A stretch of DNA of 64,000 nt from Dromaius novaehollandiae (taxonomy: Eukaryota > Chordata > Aves > Casuariiformes > Dromaiidae). The translations under genes and the position numbers were made by a program. Below are positions 14,010-26,600 of this stretch, piece after piece (position 1 is the first letter of the stretch; the number at the start of each line of letters is the position of its first letter). The DNA lies in the NCBI RefSeq assembly GCF_036370855.1, contig NC_088101.1, positions 71,464,559 to 71,528,558 of the forward strand. The letters are read 5' to 3'. Below the pieces are notes generated by a model. The model did no database searches and had not been told where the DNA came from. It saw nothing but the letters and a program-made list of their open reading frames with translations.

Positions 14010-14229
14010 ATGGCTGGGGGACTCTGCTTGCTGCTGCTGCTCTTCTGTGGAAGTACTATTTCAGAGGTTCAGCCTATATACAAGCTGCCTCCTGGGACTT
14101 TGGATTTTGGATTTGTACCTGCCAAGACGTATGATACAGGTGCATACCATGAACCTGGACCAATAGGAATTTTGTTTAAAATAGTCCATGCTTTCCTTTA
14201 TTTAGTGCAACCCAATTCTTTTCCTCAAG
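14010..14229 (+). CDS. PROM1: PROM1 coding exon 1 (start codon, signal peptide)
   Basis: Residues 1-73 plus the first base of codon 74. ATG in a strong context is followed by a leucine-rich signal peptide ([15 protein letters not shown]) and the short extracellular N-terminus. GPIGILF and [10 protein letters not shown] match the start of mammalian prominin-1. Ends at CAAG|GTAAGT, phase 1. Confidence 0.92.
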
Positions 14230-17200
14230 GTAAGTAGATAAATTTTAGGTTTTCTTCTTTTTATATGGACTTACTGCCAAAGTGTTCATCCTGGTGTAGA
14301 TAACAAGACCACAATTTAGAAGTAAATGATACAGAGGTAAGTAAATGTTAGTAGCAGGTAATGTAGCCTGGAAATGTGTGGAGTTCCCCGTAAAATAACT
14401 GTTTTTTTTTTTTTTTTTTTTGAATCATTGTGGGGGAGGAGGTAATGATAGAAGTTTGACATGAATTTTCTTATTATCTCAAAAGCTGTCGTTGATGCAT
14501 TTAGGGCTTTTTTTGACTGAATTTTTTTCTTCTGTATGTTCAAAAGCATGAGGTAAAAGTAAAGCATAAACTGCTTTGCATTTAATGTTAAGTCCAAAGT
14601 AGATAGTTCTGACTTGCATGTTCTGTATTGTGATAAGCATTCAGGTTTTTACGTTATTATGAGATTTAGCCTAGGGAGGGTCATGGTAACCTAGCAAATT
14701 AAAATAAATTTGACTTGTTTCCCTGTCTGTGCATGTGGTCAAGTCATACATAAGGGCAGTTGCATTATATAGCTGTGTGTAACTTCTTGTTCCTTTGTGA
14801 GCTGAAGGTTAAGACTTGAGACTGCATGTGTTTTATTAGGATACTTTTCTGTTCCTTTTTTACTAACTTGTCTCCTGTTCTGAAGGAGAACTTAAGATCT
14901 TAGAAAAGAAGTGTGTATGCTTTTGAGGTTGCATTCATAGAAGGGCACTTTAGAGGAACTGTGTGTGTTTGTGGATTTGGGGGTTGACTTAAGTATTCAA
15001 CGTGCTTTTTAGTTTCATTTAGCTATTAAAAGAAAATGCAAACGTATTTGTATAATATTAGCATTTAAAATTATGCTGAGGTGAAGTTTTAATTAAATCC
15101 AGGAATGACTTTGGTTTGTTACTGATTCATTTGTTGTTTTAGCTGTAACTGTATGGGAGAAGTTTTTGTTATTTTGTAGCACACTTTTTAAATTATTAGT
15201 TTTCAATTATAATTGAAATTCTGAGCAAGAAATAGCTTTTGAAAAAATGTCTCTGTTCGCGTACCTGTGTGATACTTGTGAACTATATGTGCTTTTATAT
15301 TTGACATTTTTTTCAGTAGCTGCAGAAGAATGAAGTCAAATGAACTTGAATGAATTCAAATTATATTTAGACAAGTGCCCCAAGTCCCAGGTGCTAACCT
15401 GGAGAGCATAAACCTGACCTGTTTCCTGCATGATCCATCTTCTGAGCAGATCTTGCACACTGTGTGGTGAGGGCAGTTGCATGGAGCTTGGCAGGAATAT
15501 CACCTTTTGGGGGAGCTTGTTTTGCAGATACGTCTGCTTTTGTAGCCTCTTTCCTTCCATGAAGTGTGCAGGTGAACTATTTGCCTCTGTGAGACCTGAT
15601 GTGTTAGGGTTGTCCTCTGCATTCAGCTCTCAGAAACAGGCCTTCCTACTGCTAGAGTGCTCCCTTGAATATCTTACTCTCTTATGAGTGGGAATACTTG
15701 AATTCAGTGAGGTATCTCATGTGTCTTTATATTAACAGGAATTTAGGCTATAATTTGTACGTAAAATATAGTATTATGTGGCCTAAGCCTGTAAATAAGA
15801 GTTTACTAGCAAGATTGTAGTCCTCTGGCACTGCTTGTAGTAAATTCTGCAGCAAGTAGTAGGTGTTTGTAAAATCCAGCACAGAAGAGAAAGGAGAGAT
15901 CCAAAAGTGCATCACTTGTTCTTAACTTGTAAGTTTTGAACATCTCACGCCTCTCACTCCTTCCCAGCAGATACTTTACAAATCAGTTATTTTTAGAAGT
16001 TTGGCTTCCAATGTTTGCATTAGCTGAAGTCCTTTTCCCATGCCCCCACATACTTCACTGCAAAATACAGATTTGAAGGATCATTTAGGTTTGAGTCATA
16101 CCATTTAATTGGTTAATCCCTATAATCTCTTTTGCCATATGCTGTTCTATTTTCACATTCAGTGTATTAATGGTGTAGTTACATATTTGAAATGTTTTTT
16201 AAACTGCTAACTGAAATAGATCTTATTCTGATCCAAAGATGAAAACAAAGATAAACACAAATGTGTGTGGATCTTTAAGCAAGCCCTGTCAATATTTCTA
16301 GCTCAAATGTTTGTCATCCCAGTTAGTCTGGTGCTCCAGAAGAGTTAACTCCAGGCTAATGCCCCAGTGTATATGTATATAAGCATAACGTGGAAGAGAA
16401 ATGTGATTCACCTGCAGGACTCGGCATCAATCATTTCCACTTTGATCTTAGTAGTCTTATGTGTGTTCCCCTCCCCCCCAATACTAGTAAGTATCTGATG
16501 TTTGGTTTTTGAGTCTACTGTTAGTACTCTTAGCTTACGGGGGTGAGGGTATGTGCCAGGATTGTCAAATTGCACATGGACCTTCCTGCATTTACAACTC
16601 ATTTTTGTGTTTGCAGCAGTGGTCAGATGAGGCTGAGTATGTTAACAGTATCAATGTTATACTCCTTCAGTCCTAAGCAAGCCTAAGTAAGGAAGAAAGC
16701 TAGTACGAGCTTTAGACCTTATCATAAGGCAAAATAGGAAGTATGTCAGAGTCTTTGGGAAAAGTTATTTTAAAAGTATTTGTGCGCCGGCAAGTCTGAA
16801 AAGTTATTTAAATACTTGTGTTGGCTACCTTTAATTTTAATGCTGTCATGTATTCCAGCTTGGCTGTATCACTCAGCGAAGAGGTTGTCTAACAAAAGAA
16901 ATCTAAAGAGGAAAACAGGAGAACTGATGAACTTGTTATAAACTGAGGCATTAACTAATTAAGGAAGCAAAGTCCGTGCATGGCTGTGGCATGGTGGACG
17001 TCACCTGTTGCACTGGGGACCTCCAGGTGTGCGCTTGCTCTGGAGAGGGCATGGTCTGGGCACGGAGTACCTTAGCGTGGCTTTGTCTTCGTTGCCATGG
17101 GAACGAGTTGCTGGTTGCAGGAAGAGGGTGTTAATGTGAGGTCCCACTTGCCAGCAGGAGGTGCACAACAGCTCTTCAGCTTCACAGCTTGTGTCTTGTA

Positions 17201-17643
17201 ACTAAAGTGTGAAGCGTTCGCAGAGGAAGCTAAGAATAAAACTCTTTCCCCTCTTTTTAGAGGAAATCAGATGACAACTTATGGGCATGTGCAGTACTCT
17301 AGCATACTCAAACGTGTAGCTGGAAAATCTCCTTACTTATGTTAAATTACAAGATTCCTTTATTCCAGCTTCTGCTCTCTGTTCCAGCAGCACAGGGCTC
17401 AGAACCCCCTGCTGCTGCTGAAGTAGGAGTAAAATTGTAACATAGTAAGTTCTTGAATGCAGGCCCTTTCTGGGCAAAACACAGTATAAAGAGTTAAGTG
17501 TACTATGCATTTGTTGGGAAGAAGAACAACAGGCTATTTTTTTTTGACCTGGGCTACAAGTCTCAATTCTTTTGTGTTTGCAGAGTCTCATTTGTTGAAT
17601 AGTTTGAGTATAAGACTGAAGTTCAGAGCCTGACTCTCTTTCT

Positions 17644-17684
<41 letters not shown>

Positions 17685-20600
17685 TAATGCAAGTCCTGTC
17701 TCTGACCCCTTTGTTCCTCCTTTGGTCTCACCTGGAATATTGGAGAAGATGCCATGGCCAGTCTTTCAAAGCAGCTGCAAGTTGTAGAGTTCCCTGTCTT
17801 TGAAATTAGTATCTCACATGAGTGTATAGAGCAATTAAAACACTTAAATCATTAAAAAATTAGTTCCTTCCACATAATTTTATGTGGAAAGAGGAAAGCA
17901 TATGCAAAACCCTCTTGTTGGAGGTAGCTTTAATGAGCTCCTAGGGTGGGTTTTTTTTATACATCAGTTGTGTTTAGATGGGAGGTTCTGAAGCTAATTA
18001 TCAAGGCACTTTATCACCTGCTCAGTTAAAAACTCAGTAAAGCGGAATTTTTTTGTGTGTGTAAAACATACTTATTTTTGGCTAGTCTTTAAGTTTTGGT
18101 TGTCCATTTCTTAATTCAGTTTTGCTTCTTGGTAGTGACAAATCTTCCACAGCTCCCTAGCAGAAAGGCATCTTTCCAAATTGAAAATAAGATTTATAGT
18201 GTTCTGATTGGTATCTGTGCAGAACAGGTTCCAGAAGCTCAGTAAAGTAAATACTTTTTTTGATAGTTTCAACCTAATACTAGACAAAATAAGGCTTTTG
18301 GCTCTGATTTCCTTGCATCATTTGTATAAGCGTTTAAGTGATACCTGTGTGAGATGCGCGTGTGCCTGGAGGTGATGGCATTGGAGCTAAGTTCAGCTAT
18401 GCAGGTCTAGAAGTCCCCCTTTGTTCTTAGACTTGAGACTCTCCCAGAAGTGCTGTTTGTGTTTGCACCAGCGAGCAGCAGCAGAACTGCGCTGGGGCTC
18501 CTACTTGAGCTGCTATGTGCAAACGTTGCAACATAAGATACTGCTCAGGTTCCCAAAGCAATAATGGCATTTTGTTGAAAACTTAATTACGATAGTCTTT
18601 TCCAGTTGTGCTAACTCTCACTATTAGTTTGGGCTTGGAAGCGCAAAGGTGTGATACGCTGCTGCTGTAGCTAGTGTTTGGCGGCTACACCCTGTGCGCA
18701 TGGTCATTTTGGTTAAACTTTACCTCCAGGAACTGGGTCAGGAGCACTGATGCATTTGCTGGTGCAGGAACTGGGAGGAGGGGAGGGAGAGCAAGGCCTA
18801 TCTCATAGCAAGTTAGCTGTTAGATTGGCCAAGCTGCATTATTAAATGGTAGTTTCAGTATGCTGTATAGTCAGTGTCTTCACCACATCCCTTCGCTGTT
18901 TCTTCAACGCTGTGGTGTTAATTTAGAGTATATCAAAAATGCGAGTTTCAATGGTATTAGAGGTTATGTCTAGCATAGTAGTGGTGGTGTCATTTGGGTA
19001 GAACTGGGATAAGTGGGGGACTTGCAGTGCTCCTTTATTTGTTAATACGGCATATGCAATGAAAGAAATGCCTTGTGTCTAAGGCTGGAAATACTGTGGA
19101 AAATTGAGCAGCAGGAGGATACAAGATAAATTGAGCAGCAGGAGGATACAAGATAAATTGTCGTCTTCATTTTTCTGCCTGCTCATATACACTTAAGGAA
19201 ATAGTGTTTAAAAAATCATCGGTCACTTCGTGCTGTGAAGTCGAGAGATGCTCTACTGGATGACGTATGTATATAAACAGGGAGTGCTTCTGAAAACGTT
19301 TCCGAAGCAGATTTGAGCTCCACTTTTTTGTACTTTCTTATGCATCGGAAGCATAGTGCCTTTCTCCCCAACTATTCCCAACTGCAGACTGATCTAACAT
19401 TGCTTGTCAAAAGGAGTTTTTTGTGGACAGGGATGGGAGGGTTATACGTACTATCTACTAAAGGCCACGATAGAAAAATACAGCTGTAGACATTAACACT
19501 TCTCTGATGTCTTCCTGCCCACTTATTTTTGGATTACATAAACAGGGATTCTGTTTCTGAGACAGATACTTATGTCAAAAATATGCTTTTTTTTTTTTTT
19601 TTTTTTTTTAATCAGCGTGTAGCATAGCTGGATCATCTGAAAATCTTGCACTATACGTACATCTGGGATCTTCTCTCCACAGTATCCTCAGAGCTTGTCC
19701 TAGATTTCTTTTAATACTACCTGTCAGTTGTGCCTAGAAGAGAAAATAGGCCTCAGCAGCATTTGGAAAATGACAGTCCAGCTGCACAACTTCAACAGCA
19801 TTAAGAGGAAAGAGAGAAATTAATGCAAATGAACCTCAAACTGAGTTTGAGGGAGTGGGGTTACTTTCTGTGGAGAAGCTGTTCAGAACCGGCATTACCC
19901 CGGGTGGTAACTCTCTGGTATTGAGAACCCAGCTCATATTTCCCAAACATTAGCTGCCTTCAGCCCCTTCCAAGTAAGACATGTGTGTTCTCTCTGTCTT
20001 TTGGGGGCGTCTTCTGGTGAATAGGTTGGGCATCTTCTGGCAGAGTACTAGGTGGCTCGAGAAACCTGCTAATATATTAGTTGCAGTATGGCAGTCACAG
20101 GCCAGTGCTTGAAACTGTCTTGGCCTTGTTTTGTTTGTCTGTAGGCATTAGTAGGAGATAGAAGCTATAATGGAAGAGCTGATTGATAGGCAATATTTTG
20201 TTCTCTGGAGCACAGGGGCTGCACGTTCTGCCACAGCTAGATCCAGAAGCTCAGGCTACAAGGAAGGGGGACATACAGGACTGGGTTGTGGTGGGACTTC
20301 CATATCATTCTAGGTAAAGAACCTTCATTGATAGCATTTGTCCTAATATAAAATGAATTAAAAAAAAAAGCAAAGCTATTATAACCTAAAAATGCATTTG
20401 TTTGGATAATTATTACTATTAAATGTGTCATGTATTGTGGGGGAGGTTAATAATTTGGCTGTAGTGCAGTATCCATGCACTAACAATCACAGTAAAATAC
20501 TTAATTCAGCCCTTAATAGTCTGTGTACAATATTTTTGTTTGTTTGTTTCTGTAAAAGATTGGCCAGCCCATGTAGTATCTCATAGCAAGGAGCTAAGTA

Positions 20601-23600
20601 GCTTGGGTATCAACTTGGACAAAGCCTAAGTTTTGCCTTTCAGATGCCAGTGCACCATCACAGTCTGAGAATACACCAAGTGAAGAACGTAGTCCTTGGT
20701 GTCCCTTTCTCTGTTAACAAAACTGTGCCCAGCAGATCTGAAGCGCTGAAGGTACGAAAACTTGTTCAGGACTTCCAGAGCATGCGTGCAGCATGTCGTG
20801 CAGCTAGAAATGGGCTGGAGTAGGTTTTGTATCAGTCAGATTCTCTGGTAGTGTATTTCGTGCATAAAACTCTTGGAAGTTATCTCCTATTGCAGACATT
20901 TTGTGGGTCTTCAGACCACCCAGCAGAGGCTCCCTGTTCTTCCTGGCTTGACAGCATTAACCACTCTGGTGTCCATCCTCCCACTCTGCTTAATTGTTAC
21001 AAGCTCATCTAGCCACAGTGTGTTGAATTTCATTCTCTTTTTAGTAACTTGCAGTTCATGGAACTGACATTGGTAGAGGGGGAACGTCCTTGTAGTTGCA
21101 GGGGTAACATTTTAAAAAATCTTTAAGGGACCTCTCAATTCCTTTATCATTTGGCTGTTACGTACCTGTTACACAGCATTTTGAATGAATCGTGAGATGC
21201 TGTATCATCTGCTATTAGAAACGCAGGGATCATTTGACTTTCTCTTTTCTCTGTTATAGAGGGCTTTATCTCCGTAATTAACAGGATTAGCCTAGGCTAA
21301 TCCCCCCCCCCAAGTCATTTGGGTTGTCATTTAAAAAACAAACTCCTAATTGTCATTCAGTGATGGATTGTTCTTTGAATGATGCCAGCCAAAGTAACAA
21401 GAATCTAGTAAACCTTTGCTACAGATCTTGTTTACGCAGTTCTCGTAGTGAATATACTTAGTTAGATTTGAAATTATTAGAATTATAAATTCCTCCTCTT
21501 CCCCCCCAGCTTTTCTTTGGTTCTCAACTTGTTTCTTTCATATACTACTTTTTTTTTTAAGCTGCTTTGTGTAACATTCAGATCTGAACAAGTTACATGT
21601 TTTTCAAAGTGAGTATGAACTATTCAAAAGTTACTTCAGCAAAATAAATGTACAAGTATTACTTAATATTTTAGATATTGTTTTCTTTTAACAGTATTAG
21701 GTCTTTCCATATTGATCTTAAAGCTTTGAATATGCTGTCTTCCTTTTCCACAACAGAGTTATTTTCTTATTAGAAGGGAAATTGGCTGTCACAGATATTG
21801 GCTGTTGTAGTTTAATCTGATTCATTTATCAGTATATGCATCTTAGAGAAAGGTTACCAGTTACCTAGAAAACAAACCCTGCTTTGATGGACTTTTTCTT
21901 TTTTTTTCTTTTTTTGCAGTTTGTAGATCTTCTCATCTAAAAACAGTTCTGTGATTATGTCCTGTATTGTGTCTTAGTCAGAATCTTTCTATTCTCTGAA
22001 AATACACCAAATTACTTTATTTTTGTGAGCTTTAACAGTCATTACAGTTGTTTATTTTACTAATAAAATGTATTGCTTTGGATGTTTAACTTGGCTCAAA
22101 GGTGCCTGGGTGCACCTGTACAGAACAAATACAAACTTGAAGCTTTTCTTCAGAGCAGCAATCTTGGCTGATTTTTGGAAGTTCTCATCAGGGAAAACTT
22201 TTCACCACCTTTGTCAGGTACCTTGCTATGCAGTGTATATTGAAAAGTAGTATTTGCTAATCAGTTGAAAATACACACATTGGTCAGATTTTACACAAGG
22301 CAGATAACTTCATCCCGGACACTTGCTTGGAGGAATGAGTGCATTTCCTATTTCAAATAAAAGTACTTTCTTTTGAATGAAGCAGTGATCTCTGTAATGC
22401 TTTGAACTGATATGCATGCCATAGTTACTGAGCATAGGTAGAAAATTCTTGCTCTTGCAAAAATGGAAGAACACAGAGCTAGAATTCTGCAAAATCACAG
22501 TTAAGTTGCCAGAAAGGCAGTTGCAGAGGTAATTAAAAGCTGGTAGCAGCAGGGCTCCAGTGTTTCACTCCCAATTATCTGTGTTTATATTTCCATAGGC
22601 TCAGGTTATGAAATATGAAGACAGAAATTTCTGTGCTTTTCTCAGTTTAGGGGGAACTTCTGAGGAGACAAATAAGGAACAGGAAACTTGACCTGTAAGG
22701 AAAAACACTGTTGTTCATGCAGCCTAAATATTTATTAGTTTGATCAAAGTTGTAAGTCCAGTTTGTCTACACAGCCCACTAACTGTGAAGAAGTTGTTCA
22801 GTCTGTACAGTGTGCTAAACCAGACAAGCATATACAGTCCACCAAGTTAAATCTTTGCCCTTAATCTGTTGTAAATCCTTACCTAAAGTTCTCTAGGCCA
22901 CCATCTGGTAGCTACTACAAACAAAATGAGTAGCAAAGAATAGCTGCAGTGGCATAAACAATGCACTACAGAAGTTTCAATGTCTTAAGAAAAAGACAGA
23001 ATGCAGTTTCGGTGTGCAGTGTTTCTTCAGAGCTTTCTACTTGACTGTGTGTTTGCATTATATATGCAAATTTATTGCAGACTCCTAAGCAGAGAATTTT
23101 TTCTAAAGGCATCTCTCTTTTTGTTCTTTTTCCAATACTCCAACAAGAACAGAACTTCCTTTGTAGCAGAGAAGAACTAGAAAGTCCCCACAAAGGTTAT
23201 TTTCGAAGGGGAGATCTTTCATTCTAGGTGTCCCATAACAATCAGTGTTTTGGCTATTTCTTTTTCTTTAAACCTTTTCTGGTCTGGCGCTTTCATGTTT
23301 TGTCTTCATACTGATGGAAGGCGGAAAGTGCCTAGATAGAAAAATGTGACTACTGCACTAAAGGAATAAACCTAGTCTTGGGCAGCTGCAGTGTGTGAGG
23401 ATTTTCTGTAGAAGACTTATATTACCTATTTGGTCTTCCTGACTAATAACAACCTAAAGGAAGCTAAATTTATAAAACTTCCATTCTTTCAGCTACTGTT
23501 TTGGAAACCTAGGGAGCTTTTTGTATGTGTGAAAGAAGTTCATTGACTGTTACTATTATCTGATCCACTGCTGTATAATTTCTTCATCAGATTGATGATA

Positions 23601-26600
23601 TTTTCTGTCAGGAGGGTTAATTTCATGTCCCTGCTACTGCAGGCTGCTCACTTGGCAGTAGTTACTGCCCCACAATTTCACGTCTCTGGTAATTGCACTG
23701 CACTTAGCTCTCTACTCTCTGATTAAAGTGCACCCTGTTTAGATGACTCCTACAGTTTCCTATCATGCTCGTAGCTGTTCCTCTCCTTGTCCTGTTTCAT
23801 ATTGCAGCTCTATCCCTCTCTTGCATTACCCGTCTTTGCACCCAGTATAACCTGAGACTCATTTCTAGGCAGTCTCATAGCTCATCCTTTCAACTACGAA
23901 TAAAGCAGTGCGTGCTCCAAGTCTGCTGTGACCTTAAACGCACTTACCTTGTATTTGCCTCTTGTCTCATTTTATCTCTTGCTGGAGCTGGAGGCAGAGC
24001 CAGAGTATTCCAGGATAAGCTGGGAATGTAGGGTATTTCTCTTGCTTTTAATCACTCTATAACTGGAGAAAGAGTCAGTGAGAATGGAAGATGGTCATGT
24101 TGGGGAGAGGAAATAGTATAGTAAAGGCAGAAGAGGGTGAAAGGGCAGATTGCCATAGCAGATGAGAAGTAAAAATGCCTCAGGAATTTAGTATGCATTT
24201 GTCGTGTTTAACCTCCATTCAAACAAGTTCTCCTAGCCTTTGTTAGAATAACAGGTTCTGGGGCATCGTTTTGCATGTCAGCGGGGAGGAACAACTGCCA
24301 GGCTCCTTTTTTTTTCCTTACACAAAGGAATGGCTAATGGTTTAAGATTTTGGGTTTTGCACATGGAGTTCAAGCATTTCTTTAATGCAGATGAATAAAC
24401 ATGCAGTTGAACAGAGAATTTTCTTTTACCATCTCTGTAATGTAAATAGGTGGTCCCATGCGAGAGCTTCATTGCAGAGGGAGTGGAGACACAGCTCAGG
24501 AGTTGTGCTTGGAGGGAAGAGGGACAGACTATTCTCCAGAGAGAGGCAAAGGATGGAAGCTGAAGCAATTTCATGTTTCTGGTAACTCAAGGAAGAAGCC
24601 CTGGGGGTTGCATGGGGAGAAAACTTCTTCCCTCAACATTTTGTCAAGCTATCCAAGAAGGCCAGTTTTTCCTCTTAGTTCAGGGACAGGGGTTGTGGCC
24701 CCAATCTGCCTGAAGGAGACCTTGTAAAGAAGGGAGTGAACTCCTTTGACCATTAATAGAGCTCTTAAATGGCTTGAATTTGGAAGTGGAGAGGAATGGT
24801 CTAGACTGTAGAAGGGAATGCAGGGACTAGACTCCTTGCCTGTAGCCTGAAGTGGTCTCCTATTGTGCAAGAAGTGGGAAGACCTCCTCAGCTCTGAGAC
24901 TTCCCGTCTGGCCTACAGAATGAGTTTTCTTCTTGCTCTGTGGAAGGAGGTGAGGATCCTCCTCATGGGGTGAGCAATGCAACAGGACCCACTCTGCACT
25001 AATGCACACATTGGATTCTTCTGCCATCAATATGACTGAGCCCTCACCTAGCTCTGCAGCAGAACTGGAACTGAATGATAGCTGCAGGATTAGGGACAGT
25101 ATGAGCAGAAGCATTAAGCAATTATGTGGCAGTAAAGGGCAGGGGCCTAGGTCACCTGCTGGAGGAGACACCTCTTCAATGGGCGTTAAATCTGACCATA
25201 GATCAGAGCTAATGGCAAGAGACTTCCTAAGTTTGGGGGAAGCAACCAAAGCCACACTGAAGTCAAATGAAGTGTTTTAAAGTATCATTAAACTGAACTT
25301 AAGTAAAACCTGCTCTAAGATGCCCAAAAGATTTTGTTGTCTCTGAGGAATCTAAACTACATGCCATACAGCTTTTCTGGTGTATGTTTTTACAGGATTT
25401 GCAGGAGTTACTTATACATCTAAGTCATAATTAGAGAGGAAAAAAACAAACTTGAAGCCATTTTAACTCATTAATTTCAGACTAATAGGTAGTTTCCAAT
25501 ATTGCTGTTTATTTAGTACACTACATGTGGTCAAACTGACCCGTGTTCAGAGAAACACTGAACTGTTAAGTGTGTGCATAGTCTGTTGACTCTCTCTAAT
25601 AGGTGAAGGGGAATGGGATGAAATACTGTGATGTGAGTTAGAATGAGATGGCATTAAAATAATTATTAACTGATCATGTGTATCATCTATATAATTCTCT
25701 ACTGCTGTTACAAAGATCTCCATACAACATGAGTTGAATGCTTCAGTCCTGGTAGTTACTGGTTTGCTCAAAGGCTTTTTCATAGTAAAAGCGTAATATG
25801 TTGTATTATGTATAAAAGGATAAATTCATTTCAGTTATTGTTTGAATAATACTGGAGTTACACTATGACTGAACTGGTTCAGTGGAATTGTTTGAGTGAA
25901 GATCAAGTGTAGCATTCCCAAAGGTTTTATTCCAACTGTTTTCCTGTCACCTAGATTTGAAAAGCTTTCTTAGCAGAAGATTTTATAACTAATTTATGTT
26001 GGTACCTACTAGCCAGACAGCTTATTTTTAAATCTCTATTATTTTTACTATCCCTTTCTGCAAAGTGGTCCTAAGAAGGAAGCCGAGGGGTGACCTCATT
26101 TTCTTCTCCGAGTAATACAATATGGAGCATATTTTCAGAAAACTCATGCTATCCAGCAGTTGGTGATTGTATTTTCTTAACGGGAACTCCTCAGGGAGGT
26201 GCTTAATGTTTTGCCACAAACTGCATTGGTAAATTAACAGTTCATTTGGCTAGCTAGGTTTACGAGGGCAGATGGCATTTTGCATGTGTGATGAGAGCAG
26301 GAAGGAGACAGAGTAAAGCAGTAATGTAATTAGCCTTGTAAATGAGCCTCACAAGGTAAATCTCTTTAACCCTAGTGATAAAATGTGCTCTGCGCTAAAG
26401 CCTTGGATTACTGGTCCTCTGAAACAACGTGTGCAGCTGGTCAATCACAGATTTGAGAAGTAATCCAGTTAATTTGGAAATAGAGGACACCACTCTTTGC
26501 CTGCACCTGCCTAGCCTTTTTATATTTGAAAGGGAAATTGGACTCAAGGTGTTGAATCAGCTATGAGGTACTCTGCCAGTAATGCAGAATAGAGTTGTGG

